64,000 bases of DNA from Streptomyces indicus (GCF_900100315.1 NZ_FNFF01000002.1:558001-622000), one strand, 5' to 3'; counted from the stretch's first letter, positions 33,336-43,709 are shown. Program-made: numbers and translations. Notes: generated by a model not told the origin, from the sequence alone.

Positions 33336-34040
33336 ATGCACGCCACGTACGACAACCGAATCAACCGCCTGACCGACGAGCCCGTCGTGATCGACCGACG
33401 TGACGGGCCCCACGGCGAAGTGGTGCTGCGGCGGCACGGTGGGCTGTTGCAGATCATCGTCAACGGGGTGTTTCTGATGGACACCTCCGACGGGCGGTCC
33501 GAGCGGCTGCTCGTCGATGCCGCGCGGGATGCGCTGCCCGCGGACCGGGCCGAGCCGTCCGTGCTGATCGGCGGGCTCGGGGTCGGGTTCTCGCTCGTGC
33601 ATGCCGCGGCCGATCCGCGGTGGGGGCGGATCGATGTGGTCGAGCGGGAGGAGGCCATCGTCGAGTGGCATGAGAAAGGGGCGTTGCGGGAGGTTTCGGG
33701 CGCGGCGCTCGAAGACGAGCGGGTCCGGATCGTCCGGGCAGATCTCGTCGCGTACGTACACGACGGCAATGAGAGATACGACGCACTCTGTCTCGACATC
33801 GACAACGGTCCGGACTGGACGGTTACCGAGGGAAACCACAGTCTTTACTCTCCGCAAGGGCTCGCCGCGTGCCGGAACATGCTCAACTCCGGTGGTGTGC
33901 TTGCGATTTGGTCCGCGCAACCGTCGGCGGTTTTCGAAGAGTCGTTGCGGAATGCCGGATTCACGAGCGTACGTACGGAAGAGATCCCCGTTGTCCGCGG
34001 CGTCCCCGACGTGGTCCATCTCGCCGTCAGGGGCGCATAG
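33336..34040 (+). CDS. Spermidine synthase-like protein
   Basis: A 234-aa Rossmann-fold protein of the spermidine/spermine synthase superfamily (SpeE-like). SVLIGGLGVGFSLVHAAADP is the SAM/dcSAM-binding glycine loop (about 70-89), DVVEREEAIVEW the acidic strand-2 motif, and YDALCLDIDNGPDW replaces the aminopropyltransferase catalytic D-rich loop. Whether it makes polyamines or is a generic methyltransferase-like protein is unclear; many small actinobacterial SpeE-like proteins are untested. There is no SD; it appears leaderless. The 3' half has slightly more AT-rich codons than its neighbours. Confidence 0.78.
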   Translation: MHATYDNRINRLTDEPVVIDRRDGPHGEVVLRRHGGLLQIIVNGVFLMDTSDGRSERLLVDAARDALPADRAEPSVLIGGLGVGFSLVHAAADPRWGRIDVVEREEAIVEWHEKGALREVSGAALEDERVRIVRADLVAYVHDGNERYDALCLDIDNGPDWTVTEGNHSLYSPQGLAACRNMLNSGGVLAIWSAQPSAVFEESLRNAGFTSVRTEEIPVVRGVPDVVHLAVRGA

Positions 34041-34188
34041 CCGAGGCGGTGTAACTGCCCGTACGCTGCTGACCGACACCGCGGATCTTTGCGCGAGGAA
34101 TTCCGGAGCAACAGGTTCTGTGCACGGGTCCCGTGCGAAGCCGCGAACGACAACGACGGACTACGAAGGCGTATCCAGGGGCGGGGCC

Positions 34189-34926
34189 ATGGAGCAGACA
34201 CACACCTCCCACAACGGCACGGCGGCCACGCCGGGCGCCCAGCGACGGGTCCTGGTCGTCGAGGACGACGCCACGATCGTCGATGCGATCAGCGCCCGGC
34301 TGCGGGCCGAGGGTTTCCTGGTGCAGACGGCGGGAGACGGCCCTGCCGCCGTCGACACCGCCGAGGCATGGCAGCCCGATCTGCTGATCCTCGACATCAT
34401 GCTGCCGGGCTTCGACGGGCTCGAGGTCTGCCGGCGCGTGCAGGCGCAGCGTCCGGTGCCGGTGCTGATGCTGACGGCGCGTGACGACGAGACCGACATG
34501 CTGGTCGGGCTGGGCGTCGGCGCGGACGACTACATGACGAAGCCGTTCTCCATGCGGGAGCTGGCGGCGCGCGTGCATGTGCTGCTGCGCCGCGTGGAGC
34601 GGGCCGCGCTCGCCGCGACCACCCCGCGCTCGGGGATACTCCGGCTCGGGGAGCTGGAGATCGACCACGCGCAGCGCCGCGTCCGCGTGCGCAGCGAGGA
34701 CGTGCATCTCACGCCGACCGAGTTCGACCTGCTCGTCTGCCTGGCGAACACCCCGCGCGCCGTGCTCTCGCGTGAGCAGCTGCTCGCCGAGGTGTGGGAC
34801 TGGGCGGACGCCTCCGGCACCCGGACCGTGGACAGCCACATCAAGGCGCTGCGCCGGAAGATCGGCGCCGAGCGGATCCGTACGGTGCACGGCGTGGGCT
34901 ACGCGCTGGAGACGCCGACGCCATGA
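34189..34926 (+). CDS. OmpR/PhoB-family response regulator
   Basis: A 245-aa response regulator. The receiver domain (about 20-135) has RVLVVEDD, phosphoacceptor D69 (LLILDIMLPG), the Thr of MLTARD and the Lys of MTKPF. The C-terminal winged helix (about 148-242) has LTPTEFDLLVCLANTPRAVL and VDSHIKALRRKIG. The N-terminal 18 residues are a short extension. ATG 34189 follows GGCGGGG. The kinase gene overlaps it (ATGA), so they form one operon. No other gene of the operon is visible; the Kgd gene begins 281 bp after the kinase. Confidence 0.93.
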   Translation: MEQTHTSHNGTAATPGAQRRVLVVEDDATIVDAISARLRAEGFLVQTAGDGPAAVDTAEAWQPDLLILDIMLPGFDGLEVCRRVQAQRPVPVLMLTARDDETDMLVGLGVGADDYMTKPFSMRELAARVHVLLRRVERAALAATTPRSGILRLGELEIDHAQRRVRVRSEDVHLTPTEFDLLVCLANTPRAVLSREQLLAEVWDWADASGTRTVDSHIKALRRKIGAERIRTVHGVGYALETPTP

Positions 34927-36428
34927 GCGGCGCGGAGGGCACGCCCCGTACGGGCAGCACCGGAAGTACGGGCGGACCGTCCGCGAGCGGGCTCCGGCCC
35001 GGCGGCCCGATGGCCCGTGGCCCGATGGCCCGTGGCCCCAAGGCCCGCGGCCGCAAGCCCGGCGCCGCCGAGACCCGCGCCCCCAGGACCCGCGTCCCCC
35101 GACCCCGCGAGGCCAAGCCGCACGGCCTCAAGCCCGGAGCCTGGCTCCTGCGCCGCCCCGTGGCGGCCACGCTGCTGTGGTGGTCCCAGCTGCTCCTGTG
35201 GTGGTCCGCCCTGCGGCGGCGCCGCTCGGAGACCCTCGGCCGGCGCGCCGAGGCGGCCCTGAGCCGCGCGGAGTCGAGCCGGGACCGCGCCGAGGCGGCC
35301 CGCGGCCGGGCCCTGGCCACCGGCCGGGCGCGCGAGGGCCGGGTGCTGCGGCGGACGGTCTCCGCGCTGGCGGATCTGCGGCCCTTCTCCATCAAGACCA
35401 AGCTCGGCACGCTCGTGGTGATCTCCGTGCTCATCACCACCGGGCTGCTGATGATCGCCATACAGACCAAGACGGAGCTGCGCTTCATCACGGTCTTCTC
35501 GGTGATCGCCACCCTTCTCATCACCCAGTTCGTGGCGCACTCGCTGACCGCGCCCCTGGACGAGATGACCACGGTGGCCCGTTCCATCTCGCACGGCGAC
35601 TACACGCGCCGCGTCTCGGGCGCCGACCGCCGCGACGAGCTGGGCGACCTCGCCCAGACCATCAACCGCATGGCCGACGACCTGGAGGCGCAGGACCAGC
35701 ACCGCAAGGAGCTGGTGGCCAACGTCTCGCACGAGCTGCGCACCCCGATCGCGGCGCTGCGCGCGGTCCTGGAGAACGTGGTCGACGGTGTCTCGGCCGC
35801 CGACCCGGAGACGATGCGGACCGCACTCAAGCAGACCGAGCGCCTGGGCCGCCTCGTGGAGACCCTGCTCGACCTCTCGCGCCTCGACCACGGCGTGGAC
35901 CAGCTGCACGCTCGCCGCTTCGAGGTGTGGCCGTATCTCTCGGGCGTTCTGAAGGAGGCCAACATGGTCGCCTCGCAGCGCCGCGGGATGCCCTCCGGCT
36001 CGGGCCGGCACACCCGTACCGACGTGCATCTGCACCTGGACGTGACGCCGCCGGAGCTGACCGCGCACGCGGACGCCGAGCGTCTGCACCAGGTCGTGGC
36101 CAACCTCATCGACAACGCGGTCAAGCACTCGCCGCCGCACGGCCGGGTCACGGTCCGTGCCCGCCGCGGCGAAGGTCCCGACTCCCTGGAGCTGGAGGTC
36201 CTCGACGAGGGCCCCGGTATCCCGCGCTCCGAGTGGCACCGGGTCTTCGAGCGGTTCAACCGCGGCAGCCACGCGGACAAGAAATCCAGCGACGGCGGTA
36301 CGGGCCTCGGGCTCGCGATCGCGCGCTGGGCCGTGGATCTGCACGGCGGCCGGATCGGTGTGGCCGAATCCGCTCGGGGTTGCCGAATTCAGGTCAGTCT
36401 TCCGGGGAACACACGGGCGCAGAGTTGA
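34923..36428 (+). CDS. Sensor histidine kinase, partner of OmpR-type regulator
   Basis: A 501-aa kinase. It has an unusual N-terminus: about 75 residues of Gly/Arg/Pro/Ala-rich repeats (PMARG, PMARG, PKARG) followed by a hydrophobic segment at 79-97, then a charged helical linker. Two more hydrophobic segments are at 163-181 and 186-205 with almost no extracytoplasmic loop, so it may sense within the membrane or from inside. HAMP is about 206-258, H270 lies in VSHELRTPIAAL, the N-box is NLIDNAVKHSPP, and the G-boxes are DEGPGIP and GGTGLGLAIA. It overlaps the response regulator gene by four bases. Confidence 0.92.
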   Translation: MSGAEGTPRTGSTGSTGGPSASGLRPGGPMARGPMARGPKARGRKPGAAETRAPRTRVPRPREAKPHGLKPGAWLLRRPVAATLLWWSQLLLWWSALRRRRSETLGRRAEAALSRAESSRDRAEAARGRALATGRAREGRVLRRTVSALADLRPFSIKTKLGTLVVISVLITTGLLMIAIQTKTELRFITVFSVIATLLITQFVAHSLTAPLDEMTTVARSISHGDYTRRVSGADRRDELGDLAQTINRMADDLEAQDQHRKELVANVSHELRTPIAALRAVLENVVDGVSAADPETMRTALKQTERLGRLVETLLDLSRLDHGVDQLHARRFEVWPYLSGVLKEANMVASQRRGMPSGSGRHTRTDVHLHLDVTPPELTAHADAERLHQVVANLIDNAVKHSPPHGRVTVRARRGEGPDSLELEVLDEGPGIPRSEWHRVFERFNRGSHADKKSSDGGTGLGLAIARWAVDLHGGRIGVAESARGCRIQVSLPGNTRAQS

Positions 36429-36709
36429 CGTAGGGTTCGAAACGGGCGCACAAGATCTTCGAACCCGGTTCGCCTGATCGACGTGCGGTCAGTCAAGGGT
36501 GCGAGTCATGAGGGTCGCAGCCGCGGTTTCCGCTACCCGACACGAAGTGGAACCTCGCTTGTTTCCCGCCATTTCCCGCTCCGAAACACGCCTTGTGATG
36601 TGACTTACGTGACGGAAGGCCCGCCCGGTCTGCACCTCTCGGCCCGGGAGGCGTAGCCTTTATTCCCGCTGTCCATCACCTTGTGAAGCGGAAGAGGGCG
36701 GTTACCGCC

Positions 36710-39700
36710 GTGTCGCCACAGTCCCCCAGTAACTCGAGCACCACGACCGACCAAGCGGGGCAGGGCAAGAACCCTGCCGCCGCCTTCGGCCCCAATGAGT
36801 GGCTCGTCGACGAGATCTATCAGCAGTACCTCCAGGACCCGAATTCGGTCGACCGTGCCTGGTGGGACTTCTTCGCCGACTACAAGCCGGGAGGCAATGC
36901 CGCCGCCCCGCTGAAGACGGAGAGCTCCGCCGGTGCCGCAGCCGCGGGGGCTGCGAGCACCCCGGCCCAGGCTCCGAGCGCTCCCGCAGGATCCTCGGCT
37001 CCGGCCCCCGCCGCTCAGGCCCCGGCCCAGGCCGCCGCTCCGGTCCAGGAGTCGGCCCCTGCGCAGGCCCCGGCCCCCGCTCCGGCGAAGCCCGCGGCCC
37101 AGGCTGCCGCGCCCGCCGCCCCCGCCAAGCCCGCCCCCGCCGCGAAGCCGGCCGCCGCCAAGGCAGCCCCCGCGAAGGAGGCCGCTGAAGGCCCCGAGCT
37201 GATCACCCTGCGCGGCCCCGCCGCCGCCGTCGCGAAGAACATGGACGCCTCCCTGGAGGTGCCCACCGCGACCTCGGTGCGCGCCGTCCCGGTGAAGCTG
37301 CTCTTCGACAACCGCATCGTCATCAACAACCACCTCAAGCGCGCCCGCGGCGGGAAGGTCTCCTTCACGCACCTCATCGGGTACGCGATGGTGCAGGCCA
37401 TCAAGGCCATGCCGTCGATGAACTGGCACTACGCGGTCAAGGACGGCAAGCCCACCCTGGTCAAGCCGGAGCACGTGAACTTCGGTCTGGCCATCGACCT
37501 GGTGAAGCCGAACGGCGACCGCCAGCTGGTCGTGGCGGGCATCAAGAAGGCCGAGACGCTGAACTTCTTCGAGTTCTGGCAGGCCTACGAGGACATCGTC
37601 CGGCGCGCCCGCAACGGCAAGCTGACGATGGAGGACTTCACCGGCGTCACCTGCTCGCTGACCAACCCGGGCGGCCTCGGCACGGTCCACTCCGTGCCGC
37701 GTCTGATGTCCGGCCAGTCCGTGATCATGGGCGTCGGCTCCATGGACTACCCGGCCGAGTTCCAGGGCACCTCGCAGGACACCCTGAACAAGCTGGGCAT
37801 CTCCAAGGTCATGACGCTGACCTCGACGTACGACCACCGCGTCATCCAGGGTGCGGCCTCCGGCGAGTTCCTCCGTATCGTCGCGAACCTGCTCCTCGGC
37901 GAGGACGAGTTCTACGACGAGATCTTCAAGGCGCTGCGCATTCCCTACGAGCCGGTCCGCTGGCTCAAGGACATCGACGCCTCGCACGACGACGACGTCA
38001 CCAAGGCGGCGCGCGTCTTCGAGCTGATCCACTCCTACCGGGTGCGCGGCCACGTCATGGCCGACACGGACCCGCTGGAGTACCGCCAGCGCAAGCACCC
38101 CGACCTGGACATCACCGAGCACGGGCTGACGCTCTGGGACCTGGAGCGCGAGTTCGCGGTCGGCGGCTTCGCCGGCAAGTCGATGATGAAGCTGCGCGAC
38201 ATCCTCGGCGTCCTGCGCGACTCCTACTGCCGCACCACCGGCCTGGAGTTCATGCACATCCAGGACCCGAAGCAGCGCAAGTGGCTCCAGGATCGCATCG
38301 AGCGCCCGCACTCCAAGCCGGAGCGCGAGGAGCAGCTGCGCATCCTGCGCCGCCTGAACGCGGCGGAAGCCTTCGAGACCTTCCTTCAGACGAAGTACGT
38401 CGGCCAGAAGCGCTTCTCCCTGGAGGGCGGCGAGTCCGTCATCCCGCTGCTCGACGCGGTCATCGACTCGGCCGCCGAGTCGCGCCTGGACGAGGTCGTC
38501 ATCGGCATGGCCCACCGCGGCCGCCTCAACGTCCTCGCGAACATCGTCGGCAAGTCGTACGCGCAGATCTTCCGCGAGTTCGAGGGCAACCTCGACCCGA
38601 AGTCGATGCACGGCTCCGGCGACGTGAAGTACCACCTGGGCGCGGCCGGCACCTTCACGGGCCTCGACGGCGAGCAGATCAAGGTCTCCCTGGTCGCGAA
38701 CCCGTCGCACCTCGAAGCGGTCGACCCGGTCCTCGAGGGCGTCGCGCGCGCCAAGCAGGACATCATCAACAAGGGCGGCACGGACTTCACGGTCCTGCCG
38801 GTGGCGATCCACGGCGACGCGGCCTTCGCGGGCCAGGGCGTGGTGGCCGAGACCCTGAACATGTCGCAGCTGCGCGGCTACCGCACCGGCGGCACGGTCC
38901 ACATCGTCATCAACAACCAGGTCGGCTTCACCGCCGCCCCGGAGTCCTCGCGTTCTTCGATGTACGCGACGGACGTGGCGCGCATGATCGAGGCGCCGAT
39001 CTTCCACGTGAACGGCGACGACCCCGAGGCCGTCGTCCGCGTTGCCCGCCTGGCCTTCGAGTTCCGGCAGGCGTTCAACAAGGACGTGGTGATCGACCTC
39101 ATCTGCTACCGCCGCCGCGGTCACAACGAGTCGGACAACCCGGCGTTCACGCAGCCGCTGATGTACGACCTGATCGACAAGAAGCGCTCGGTGCGCAAGC
39201 TCTACACCGAGTCCCTCATCGGCCGTGGCGACATCACGCTCGAAGAGGCCGAGCAGGCCCTTCAGGACTACCAGGGCCAGCTCGAGAAGGTCTTCACCGA
39301 GGTCCGCGAGGCCACCTCGCACTCCGCGCCGAGCGAAGTGCCGGGCCCCGAGGCCGAGTTCCCGGTGGCGCTGAACACCGCGATCTCGCAGGAGGTCGTC
39401 AAGCGCATCGCCGAGTCCCAGGTGAACATCCCCGACCACATCACCGTGCACCCGCGTCTGCTGCCGCAGTTGCAGCGCCGTGCGGCGATGGTCGAGGACG
39501 GCACGATCGACTGGGGCATGGGCGAGACCCTGGCCATCGGTTCGCTGCTCCTGGAGGGCACCCCGGTCCGCCTCGCGGGCCAGGACTCCCGCCGCGGCAC
39601 CTTCGGCCAGCGCCACGCCGTTCTGATCGACCGCGAGACGGGCGAGGACTACACCCCGCTCCTGTACCTCTCGGACGACCAGGCGCGTTACAACGTCTAC

Positions 39701-40555
39701 GACTCGCTCCTCTCCGAGTACGCGGCGATGGGCTTCGAGTACGGCTACTCGCTGGCCCGTCCCGAGGCACTCGTCATGTGGGAGGCGCAGTTCGGCGACT
39801 TCGTCAACGGTGCGCAGACGGTGGTGGACGAGTTCATCTCGTCCGCGGAGCAGAAGTGGGGCCAGCACTCCGGTGTGACCCTGCTCCTCCCCCACGGCTA
39901 CGAGGGCCAGGGCCCGGACCACTCGTCCGCCCGCCCGGAGCGCTTCCTCCAGCTGTGCGCCCAGAACAACATGACGGTCGCGATGCCGACGCTCCCGTCG
40001 AACTACTTCCACCTCCTGCGCTGGCAGGTGCACAACCCGCACCACAAGCCGCTGGTCGTCTTCACGCCGAAGTCGATGCTGCGTCTGAAGGCCGCGGCGT
40101 CGAAGGCGGAGGAGTTCACCACGGGCGGCTTCCGTCCGGTCATCGGCGATGCGACGGTCGACCCGGCCGCCGTCCGCAAGGTCGTGTTCTGCGCGGGCAA
40201 GGTCTACTACGACCTGGAGGCCGAGCGGCAGAAGCGCGGCATCACGGACACGGCGATCATCCGCATCGAGCGCCTGTACCCGCTGCCGGGTGCGGAGCTC
40301 CAGGCGGAGATCGCCAAGTACCCGAACGCCGCGAAGTACATCTGGGCCCAGGAGGAGCCGGCGAACCAGGGTGCGTGGCCGTTCATCGCGCTCAACCTGA
40401 TCGACCACCTGGACCTGGCCGTCGGCGCGGACATCCCGCACGACGAGCGCCTGCGCCGCATCTCGCGTCCGCACGGCTCGTCCCCGGCGGTGGGTTCGGC
40501 GAAGCGGCACCAGGCCGAGCAGGAGCAGCTGATCGCTGAGGTCTTCGAGGCGTAA
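36710..40555 (+). CDS. kgd: Multifunctional 2-oxoglutarate dehydrogenase/decarboxylase Kgd
   Basis: A 1281-aa fusion typical of Actinobacteria. It combines a short E1-like N-terminus ([14 protein letters not shown]), an Ala/Pro-rich mobile linker (about 62-160), an E2-like acyltransferase core (about 165-400, TYDHRVIQG in place of the HHRxxDG motif), and a complete E1o thiamine-diphosphate decarboxylase (about 400-1281, with [14 protein letters not shown]). It feeds carbon through the TCA cycle as 2-oxoglutarate dehydrogenase or decarboxylase. GTG 36710 gives the expected [12 protein letters not shown]-terminus; GTG 36683 is an alternative. No GarA-type regulator is in the window. A hairpin terminator follows. 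Confidence 0.96.
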   Translation: MSPQSPSNSSTTTDQAGQGKNPAAAFGPNEWLVDEIYQQYLQDPNSVDRAWWDFFADYKPGGNAAAPLKTESSAGAAAAGAASTPAQAPSAPAGSSAPAPAAQAPAQAAAPVQESAPAQAPAPAPAKPAAQAAAPAAPAKPAPAAKPAAAKAAPAKEAAEGPELITLRGPAAAVAKNMDASLEVPTATSVRAVPVKLLFDNRIVINNHLKRARGGKVSFTHLIGYAMVQAIKAMPSMNWHYAVKDGKPTLVKPEHVNFGLAIDLVKPNGDRQLVVAGIKKAETLNFFEFWQAYEDIVRRARNGKLTMEDFTGVTCSLTNPGGLGTVHSVPRLMSGQSVIMGVGSMDYPAEFQGTSQDTLNKLGISKVMTLTSTYDHRVIQGAASGEFLRIVANLLLGEDEFYDEIFKALRIPYEPVRWLKDIDASHDDDVTKAARVFELIHSYRVRGHVMADTDPLEYRQRKHPDLDITEHGLTLWDLEREFAVGGFAGKSMMKLRDILGVLRDSYCRTTGLEFMHIQDPKQRKWLQDRIERPHSKPEREEQLRILRRLNAAEAFETFLQTKYVGQKRFSLEGGESVIPLLDAVIDSAAESRLDEVVIGMAHRGRLNVLANIVGKSYAQIFREFEGNLDPKSMHGSGDVKYHLGAAGTFTGLDGEQIKVSLVANPSHLEAVDPVLEGVARAKQDIINKGGTDFTVLPVAIHGDAAFAGQGVVAETLNMSQLRGYRTGGTVHIVINNQVGFTAAPESSRSSMYATDVARMIEAPIFHVNGDDPEAVVRVARLAFEFRQAFNKDVVIDLICYRRRGHNESDNPAFTQPLMYDLIDKKRSVRKLYTESLIGRGDITLEEAEQALQDYQGQLEKVFTEVREATSHSAPSEVPGPEAEFPVALNTAISQEVVKRIAESQVNIPDHITVHPRLLPQLQRRAAMVEDGTIDWGMGETLAIGSLLLEGTPVRLAGQDSRRGTFGQRHAVLIDRETGEDYTPLLYLSDDQARYNVYDSLLSEYAAMGFEYGYSLARPEALVMWEAQFGDFVNGAQTVVDEFISSAEQKWGQHSGVTLLLPHGYEGQGPDHSSARPERFLQLCAQNNMTVAMPTLPSNYFHLLRWQVHNPHHKPLVVFTPKSMLRLKAAASKAEEFTTGGFRPVIGDATVDPAAVRKVVFCAGKVYYDLEAERQKRGITDTAIIRIERLYPLPGAELQAEIAKYPNAAKYIWAQEEPANQGAWPFIALNLIDHLDLAVGADIPHDERLRRISRPHGSSPAVGSAKRHQAEQEQLIAEVFEA

Positions 40556-40578
40556 GACTCGCTGTTTCCGGTTGTACG

Positions 40579-40615
40579 TGAGGTGGGGCTGCATCCCTTC
40601 GGGGGTGCGGCCTCA
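40579..40615 (+). terminator. Hairpin terminator after kgd
   Basis: Outer TGAGG/CCTCA and inner GGCTGCATCCC / GGGGTGCGGCC arms close on CCCTTCGGGG, a UUCG-type tetraloop. Two positions pair as G-U only in plus-strand RNA. Confidence 0.75.
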
Positions 40616-40626
40616 TTTCCGTTCCT

Positions 40627-40696
40627 GGGGGCGCCCCCGGGACCTGCGCCGCTTGAGCACTTCAGCCAGGGGCGGAGCCCCCGGGGGCGGCCGGAT
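40627..40696. repeat. REP-like GC palindromes after kgd
   Basis: GGGGGCGCCCCC at 40627-40638 and GGGGC-GGA-GCCCC near 40669-40682, close to TTGAGCACTTCAG. This resembles the scattered intergenic element seen again at 60540-60667. Confidence 0.55.
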
Positions 40697-40805
40697 CGGT
40701 GACGCCGCCTGCGGCAGGGTGCCGCTGTGCCCGCCCATGCCGCCCTGTGGCACGGCCGGACACAGCTGGGGCACGACTGCCGACCGCCGGGTGCGGGGGC
40801 CCGCA

Positions 40806-40817
40806 TATCCTGGGCAC
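40806..40817 (+). promoter_or_regulatory. Leaderless -10 (TATCCT-N6-ATG)
   Basis: TATCCT at 40806-40811, six bases before ATG 40818; no SD. Confidence 0.55.
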
Positions 40818-40997
40818 ATGTACTTCACGGACCGTGGCATCGAAGAACTGGAGAAGCGGCGCGGCGAGGAGGAGGTCTCCTTCGAGTGGCTGGCCGAGCA
40901 GCTCCGTACCTTCGTCGACCTGAACCCCGACTTCGAGGTCCCCGTCGAGCGCCTCGCCACGTGGCTGGCCCGCCTCGACGACGAGGACGACGAGTAG
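40818..40997 (+). CDS. Small acidic conserved protein (DUF6104-like)
   Basis: A 59-aa acidic cytosolic protein: YFTDRGIEELEKRRGEEEV, a predicted helix, then FEWLAEQLRTFVDLNPDFEV and a very acidic C-terminus (LARLDDEDDE). Small proteins of this type are widely conserved next to kgd in Streptomyces, which I recall as DUF6104; the function is unknown. Its start is leaderless by sequence. The last codons lie in a 30-bp duplication that also contains the convergent kinase stop. Confidence 0.75.
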   Translation: MYFTDRGIEELEKRRGEEEVSFEWLAEQLRTFVDLNPDFEVPVERLATWLARLDDEDDE

Positions 40998-41044
40998 TCG
41001 CCACGGATCCGGCAGGACGACGAGTAGTCCCTACGGATCCGGCA
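40985..41044. repeat. 30-bp tandem duplication between two convergent stops
   Basis: Copy 1 (40985-41014) holds the stop of the small acidic gene (TAG 40995-40997). Copy 2 (41015-41044) holds the stop of the convergent kinase (CTA at 41031-41033, TAG on minus). The copies differ at three positions, including the CCA/CTA difference that creates the second stop. Confidence 0.9.
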
Positions 41045-42263
41045 GCGTGACCGTCACGGTCAGACCGCCACCCTCCCTGGGCACCGCCTCCACCGCACCC
41101 CCGTGCGCGGACGCGATGGACCGTACGATCGACAGGCCGAGCCCCGCTCCCTTCGCGGAGACCACCCGATCCGCGCCGAGCCGGCGGAAGGGCTCGAAGA
41201 GGCGCGGGATCTCGTACGGCGGGATCACCGGGCCCGTGTTGGACACCTCCAGGCGGGGACCGGGTCCGCTGACCACCCGCACCCACCCGGCACCGTCGTT
41301 GTGGCGCAGCCCGTTCTCCACGAGGTTGTGCACGAGCCGCTCCAGGAGCAGCGCGTCCCCGGACGTCTCCGCCTCGCCTGCTTCGACCTTGAGCGAGACA
41401 CCCGCCTTCGCGGCCTCGCCCGCCAGCTGCGCACACACATGCGCCGCCACGTCCGCGAGGTCGACGGGGTGCCGGTCCACGACCGTGTGATCGGCGTCGG
41501 CGAGCAGCAGGAGGCCCGAGATCAGGCGCTCGTGACGGGAGTTGATCTCCAGGAGGTCGGCGCCGAGCTGCTTGACGTCCTGCGAGGCCGTACGACGGTG
41601 CATCGCGACCTCGACCAGCGCGCGGCCGAGCGTGAGCGGGGTGCGCAGCTCGTGGGAGGCGTTCGCGACGAAGCGGCGCTGGCCGTCGAAGGAGCGGTCG
41701 AGGCGCTCGACCATGGTGTCGAAGGTGTCGGCCAGTTCCTTGACCTCGTCGCCGGGTCCGTCGAGCGCGATGCGTTCGTGCAGGCCGCGACCGGCGGCGG
41801 GGGCGGCCGCGATCCTGCGCGCGGTGTCGGTGACCCGGTGCAGGGGCGCGAGCACCCGTCCGGCGACCAGCCAGCCGAAGCCCGCGGCCGCGCCGCCGAC
41901 GACGAGCAGGGCGATGCCGCCCTGGGTGAGCAGTGAGGTGGTCGCGGCCTCGTTGAGGCGGTCCTGCTGCATCTTCATCCAGCGGTCGGCCTCGGTGCCG
42001 CTGAGGATCCTGCCGTCGGGCGTGACGGCGAACCGCTGGTTCTTCTTCGGCTCCCGCTGCGGGGTCCCCTCACCGGTGCCGCCGGTCAGCTCCTTGCCGA
42101 TGGTGGAGATCATCTTGATGCCGCCGGCGCCGAGCTGCTGGTGGAACAGCGCGTACGTCGTGCCGAGCAGCACCACGCCGGCCAGCAGGAACCCCACGCC
42201 GAACACCAGCGTGAGCCGGGTGCGCAGCGCCATGGACCTCGTACGCCCAAAGCGCGCTCTCAT
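41031..42263 (-). CDS. Sensor histidine kinase of MacAB-linked two-component system
   Basis: A 410-aa kinase. TM1 is about 15-40, a short outer sensor region (41-110), TM2 is 113-137, HAMP 138-190, and H204 is in NASHELRTPLTLGRALVEVA. The catalytic part has LERLVHNLVENGLRHND (N-box), EVSNTGPVIPPYEIPRLFEPF, and AKGAGLGLSIVRSIA. It overlaps the response regulator stop by four bases. Divergent from this pair is a lipoprotein-adaptor-ABC operon, so the system likely detects a compound or envelope damage and switches on that exporter. The stop codon lies in a 30-bp tandem duplication. Confidence 0.92.
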   Translation of the reverse strand: MRARFGRTRSMALRTRLTLVFGVGFLLAGVVLLGTTYALFHQQLGAGGIKMISTIGKELTGGTGEGTPQREPKKNQRFAVTPDGRILSGTEADRWMKMQQDRLNEAATTSLLTQGGIALLVVGGAAAGFGWLVAGRVLAPLHRVTDTARRIAAAPAAGRGLHERIALDGPGDEVKELADTFDTMVERLDRSFDGQRRFVANASHELRTPLTLGRALVEVAMHRRTASQDVKQLGADLLEINSRHERLISGLLLLADADHTVVDRHPVDLADVAAHVCAQLAGEAAKAGVSLKVEAGEAETSGDALLLERLVHNLVENGLRHNDGAGWVRVVSGPGPRLEVSNTGPVIPPYEIPRLFEPFRRLGADRVVSAKGAGLGLSIVRSIASAHGGAVEAVPREGGGLTVTVTLPDP

Positions 42264-42916
42264 GGAATGCGGTACCCCGCCCCGGTCACCGTCTGCACCA
42301 GCTGCGGCTCCCCCAGCTTGCGCCGCAGCTTGAGCACCGCGAGCCGTACCGCACCGGTGAACGGGTCGGCGTGCTCGTCCCACACCTTCTCCAGGAGCTG
42401 CTCGGCGGAGACCACCGCCCCGTCCGCGCGCAGGAGTTCGGCGAGCAGCGCGAACTCCTTGGGCGACAGCGGTACGTAGCGTCCCTCGCGGAAGACCTCG
42501 CGGCGGGCCGGGTCCAGGGTGAGGCCGGCGCGGCGCAGCACCACGGGGGCGGCGGGCCGCGAGCGGCGGCCGAGCGCCTGGACGCGGGCGCCGAGTTCGG
42601 TGAAGGCGAAGGGCTTCGTGAGGTAGTCGTCGGCGCCGAGCGTCAGGCCGTCCACGCGGTCGCGGATGTCCGCCGCCGCCGTGAGCATGAGGACCCGTGG
42701 TCCGTCCCCCGTGAGGGCCAGCGCCCGGCACACGTCGTCGCCGTGCACGCCGGGCAGATCGCGGTCGAGGACGACGACGTCGTACGCGTGCACGCCCGTG
42801 CGCTCCAGGGCCGCAGCCCCGTCGTAGGCGACGTCCACGGCGTGGGCCTCCTCGCGCAGCCACTGGCCGATCGCGTCGGCGAGCAGCCGCTCGTCCTCCA
42901 CCACCAGGACCCTCAT
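42260..42916 (-). CDS. OmpR/PhoB-family response regulator beside export operon
   Basis: A 218-aa regulator. The receiver has RVLVVEDERLLADAIGQWL, D51 in VVLDRDLPGVHGDDV, MLTAAADIRDR and LTKPF. The C-terminal winged helix has LSPKEFALLAELLRADGAVV, VRLAVLKLRRKLGEP and AGYRIP. SD GGAGG precedes ATG 42916. It is first of the two-gene operon with the sensor kinase and lies back to back with the MacAB-like operon across 259 bp. Two CCACAGG direct repeats 16 bp apart and an inverted repeat there are candidate binding sites. Confidence 0.93.
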   Translation of the reverse strand: MRVLVVEDERLLADAIGQWLREEAHAVDVAYDGAAALERTGVHAYDVVVLDRDLPGVHGDDVCRALALTGDGPRVLMLTAAADIRDRVDGLTLGADDYLTKPFAFTELGARVQALGRRSRPAAPVVLRRAGLTLDPARREVFREGRYVPLSPKEFALLAELLRADGAVVSAEQLLEKVWDEHADPFTGAVRLAVLKLRRKLGEPQLVQTVTGAGYRIP

Positions 42917-43077
42917 CGTTCCTCCTCCGCACCGGTGCCCGGGTCATGGTCGCCTCCGGGGCGTTTCCGCGGCGTCAGGGATTGCTGTGGACGCCGCCGC
43001 AGCCCCGGTGCGCCTCCGCCGCGCAGCCGCCATGCACCTCCGCCGCCGGAGCCCGGCGGGCGCTCGCCGCGTACGCC

Positions 43078-43100
43078 CCACAGGAACCGGAAACCACAGG
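43078..43100. promoter_or_regulatory. CCACAGG direct repeats, candidate response-regulator site
   Basis: CCACAGG at 43078-43084 and 43094-43100, period 16, between the divergent RR and export operon. OmpR-family regulators commonly bind direct repeats. Confidence 0.4.
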
Positions 43101-43133
43101 GAAACGCCCCGCCGCGTTGCATCGCCCTCACGA

Positions 43134-43152
43134 CGGACGTGCACAACGTCCG
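43134..43152. promoter_or_regulatory. 19-bp inverted repeat upstream of export operon
   Basis: CGGACGT-GCACA-ACGTCCG, arms seven bases, ending 23 bases before the lipoprotein start codon. Confidence 0.4.
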
Positions 43153-43175
43153 CGTGACGGAAGGGAGATGACGCG

Positions 43176-43709
43176 ATGGGCAGGTCCACGAGGTCCCTGC
43201 GGGGCGTCCTGGCGGCGGCACCCCTGGTGCTCGCGCTGGCGCTCACCGGCTGCGGCTCGGGCGACGACGGCAGTGGCGTCGCGTCCGTGAGCGGCGCGAA
43301 GAAGGACGGCGCCGAGCCGAGCGCGAGCGCGGATCCGCAGGAGATGGGCATGAAGTACGCGCAGTGCATGCGCGAGAACGGGGTGCCGATGGACGACCCG
43401 GAGCCCGGAGGCGGCATCCGCCTGAAGGTGGACGGCTCGATACCGAAGGCGACCGTGGACAAGGCCATGGAGGCCTGCCGCAAGTACCAGCCGCAGGGCG
43501 GCATGGGCAAGAACGGCGAGGGCGCGAAGAAGATGCGCGAGTTCGCGCAGTGCATGCGCAAGAACGGCGTCGAGGACTTCCCCGACCCCGAGGAGGGCGG
43601 CGGCATCCGGATCGACAAGGGTCTGGCGGACGACCCGGACTTCGAGAAGGCGCAGGAGGCCTGCGGCGACCTGATGGGCGGCAAGCCGCAGACGCAGGAG
43701 AAGGGCTGA
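43176..43709 (+). CDS. Lipoprotein with duplicated QCMR motif, first gene of export operon
   Basis: A 177-aa exported lipoprotein (lipobox LALTGC, C26). The mature part has an internal duplication: a first unit with YAQCMRENGVPMDDPEPGGG and EACRKYQPQ, and a second with FAQCMRKNGVEDFPDPEEGGG and EACGDLMG. Each unit has two Cys, likely disulphide-bonded. The family is widespread near MacB-type ABC systems in Actinobacteria but has no assigned function. The start follows GGAAGGGAG. The adaptor gene starts inside its stop (TGATG overlap). Confidence 0.8.
   Translation: MGRSTRSLRGVLAAAPLVLALALTGCGSGDDGSGVASVSGAKKDGAEPSASADPQEMGMKYAQCMRENGVPMDDPEPGGGIRLKVDGSIPKATVDKAMEACRKYQPQGGMGKNGEGAKKMREFAQCMRKNGVEDFPDPEEGGGIRIDKGLADDPDFEKAQEACGDLMGGKPQTQEKG

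Noticed and set aside
36605..40594. A very long open frame on the minus strand opposite kgd.
   Set aside because: It is the mirror of a high-GC gene with strong codon bias; its translation is Arg/Val/Leu-rich with no domain. The plus-strand Kgd is certain.
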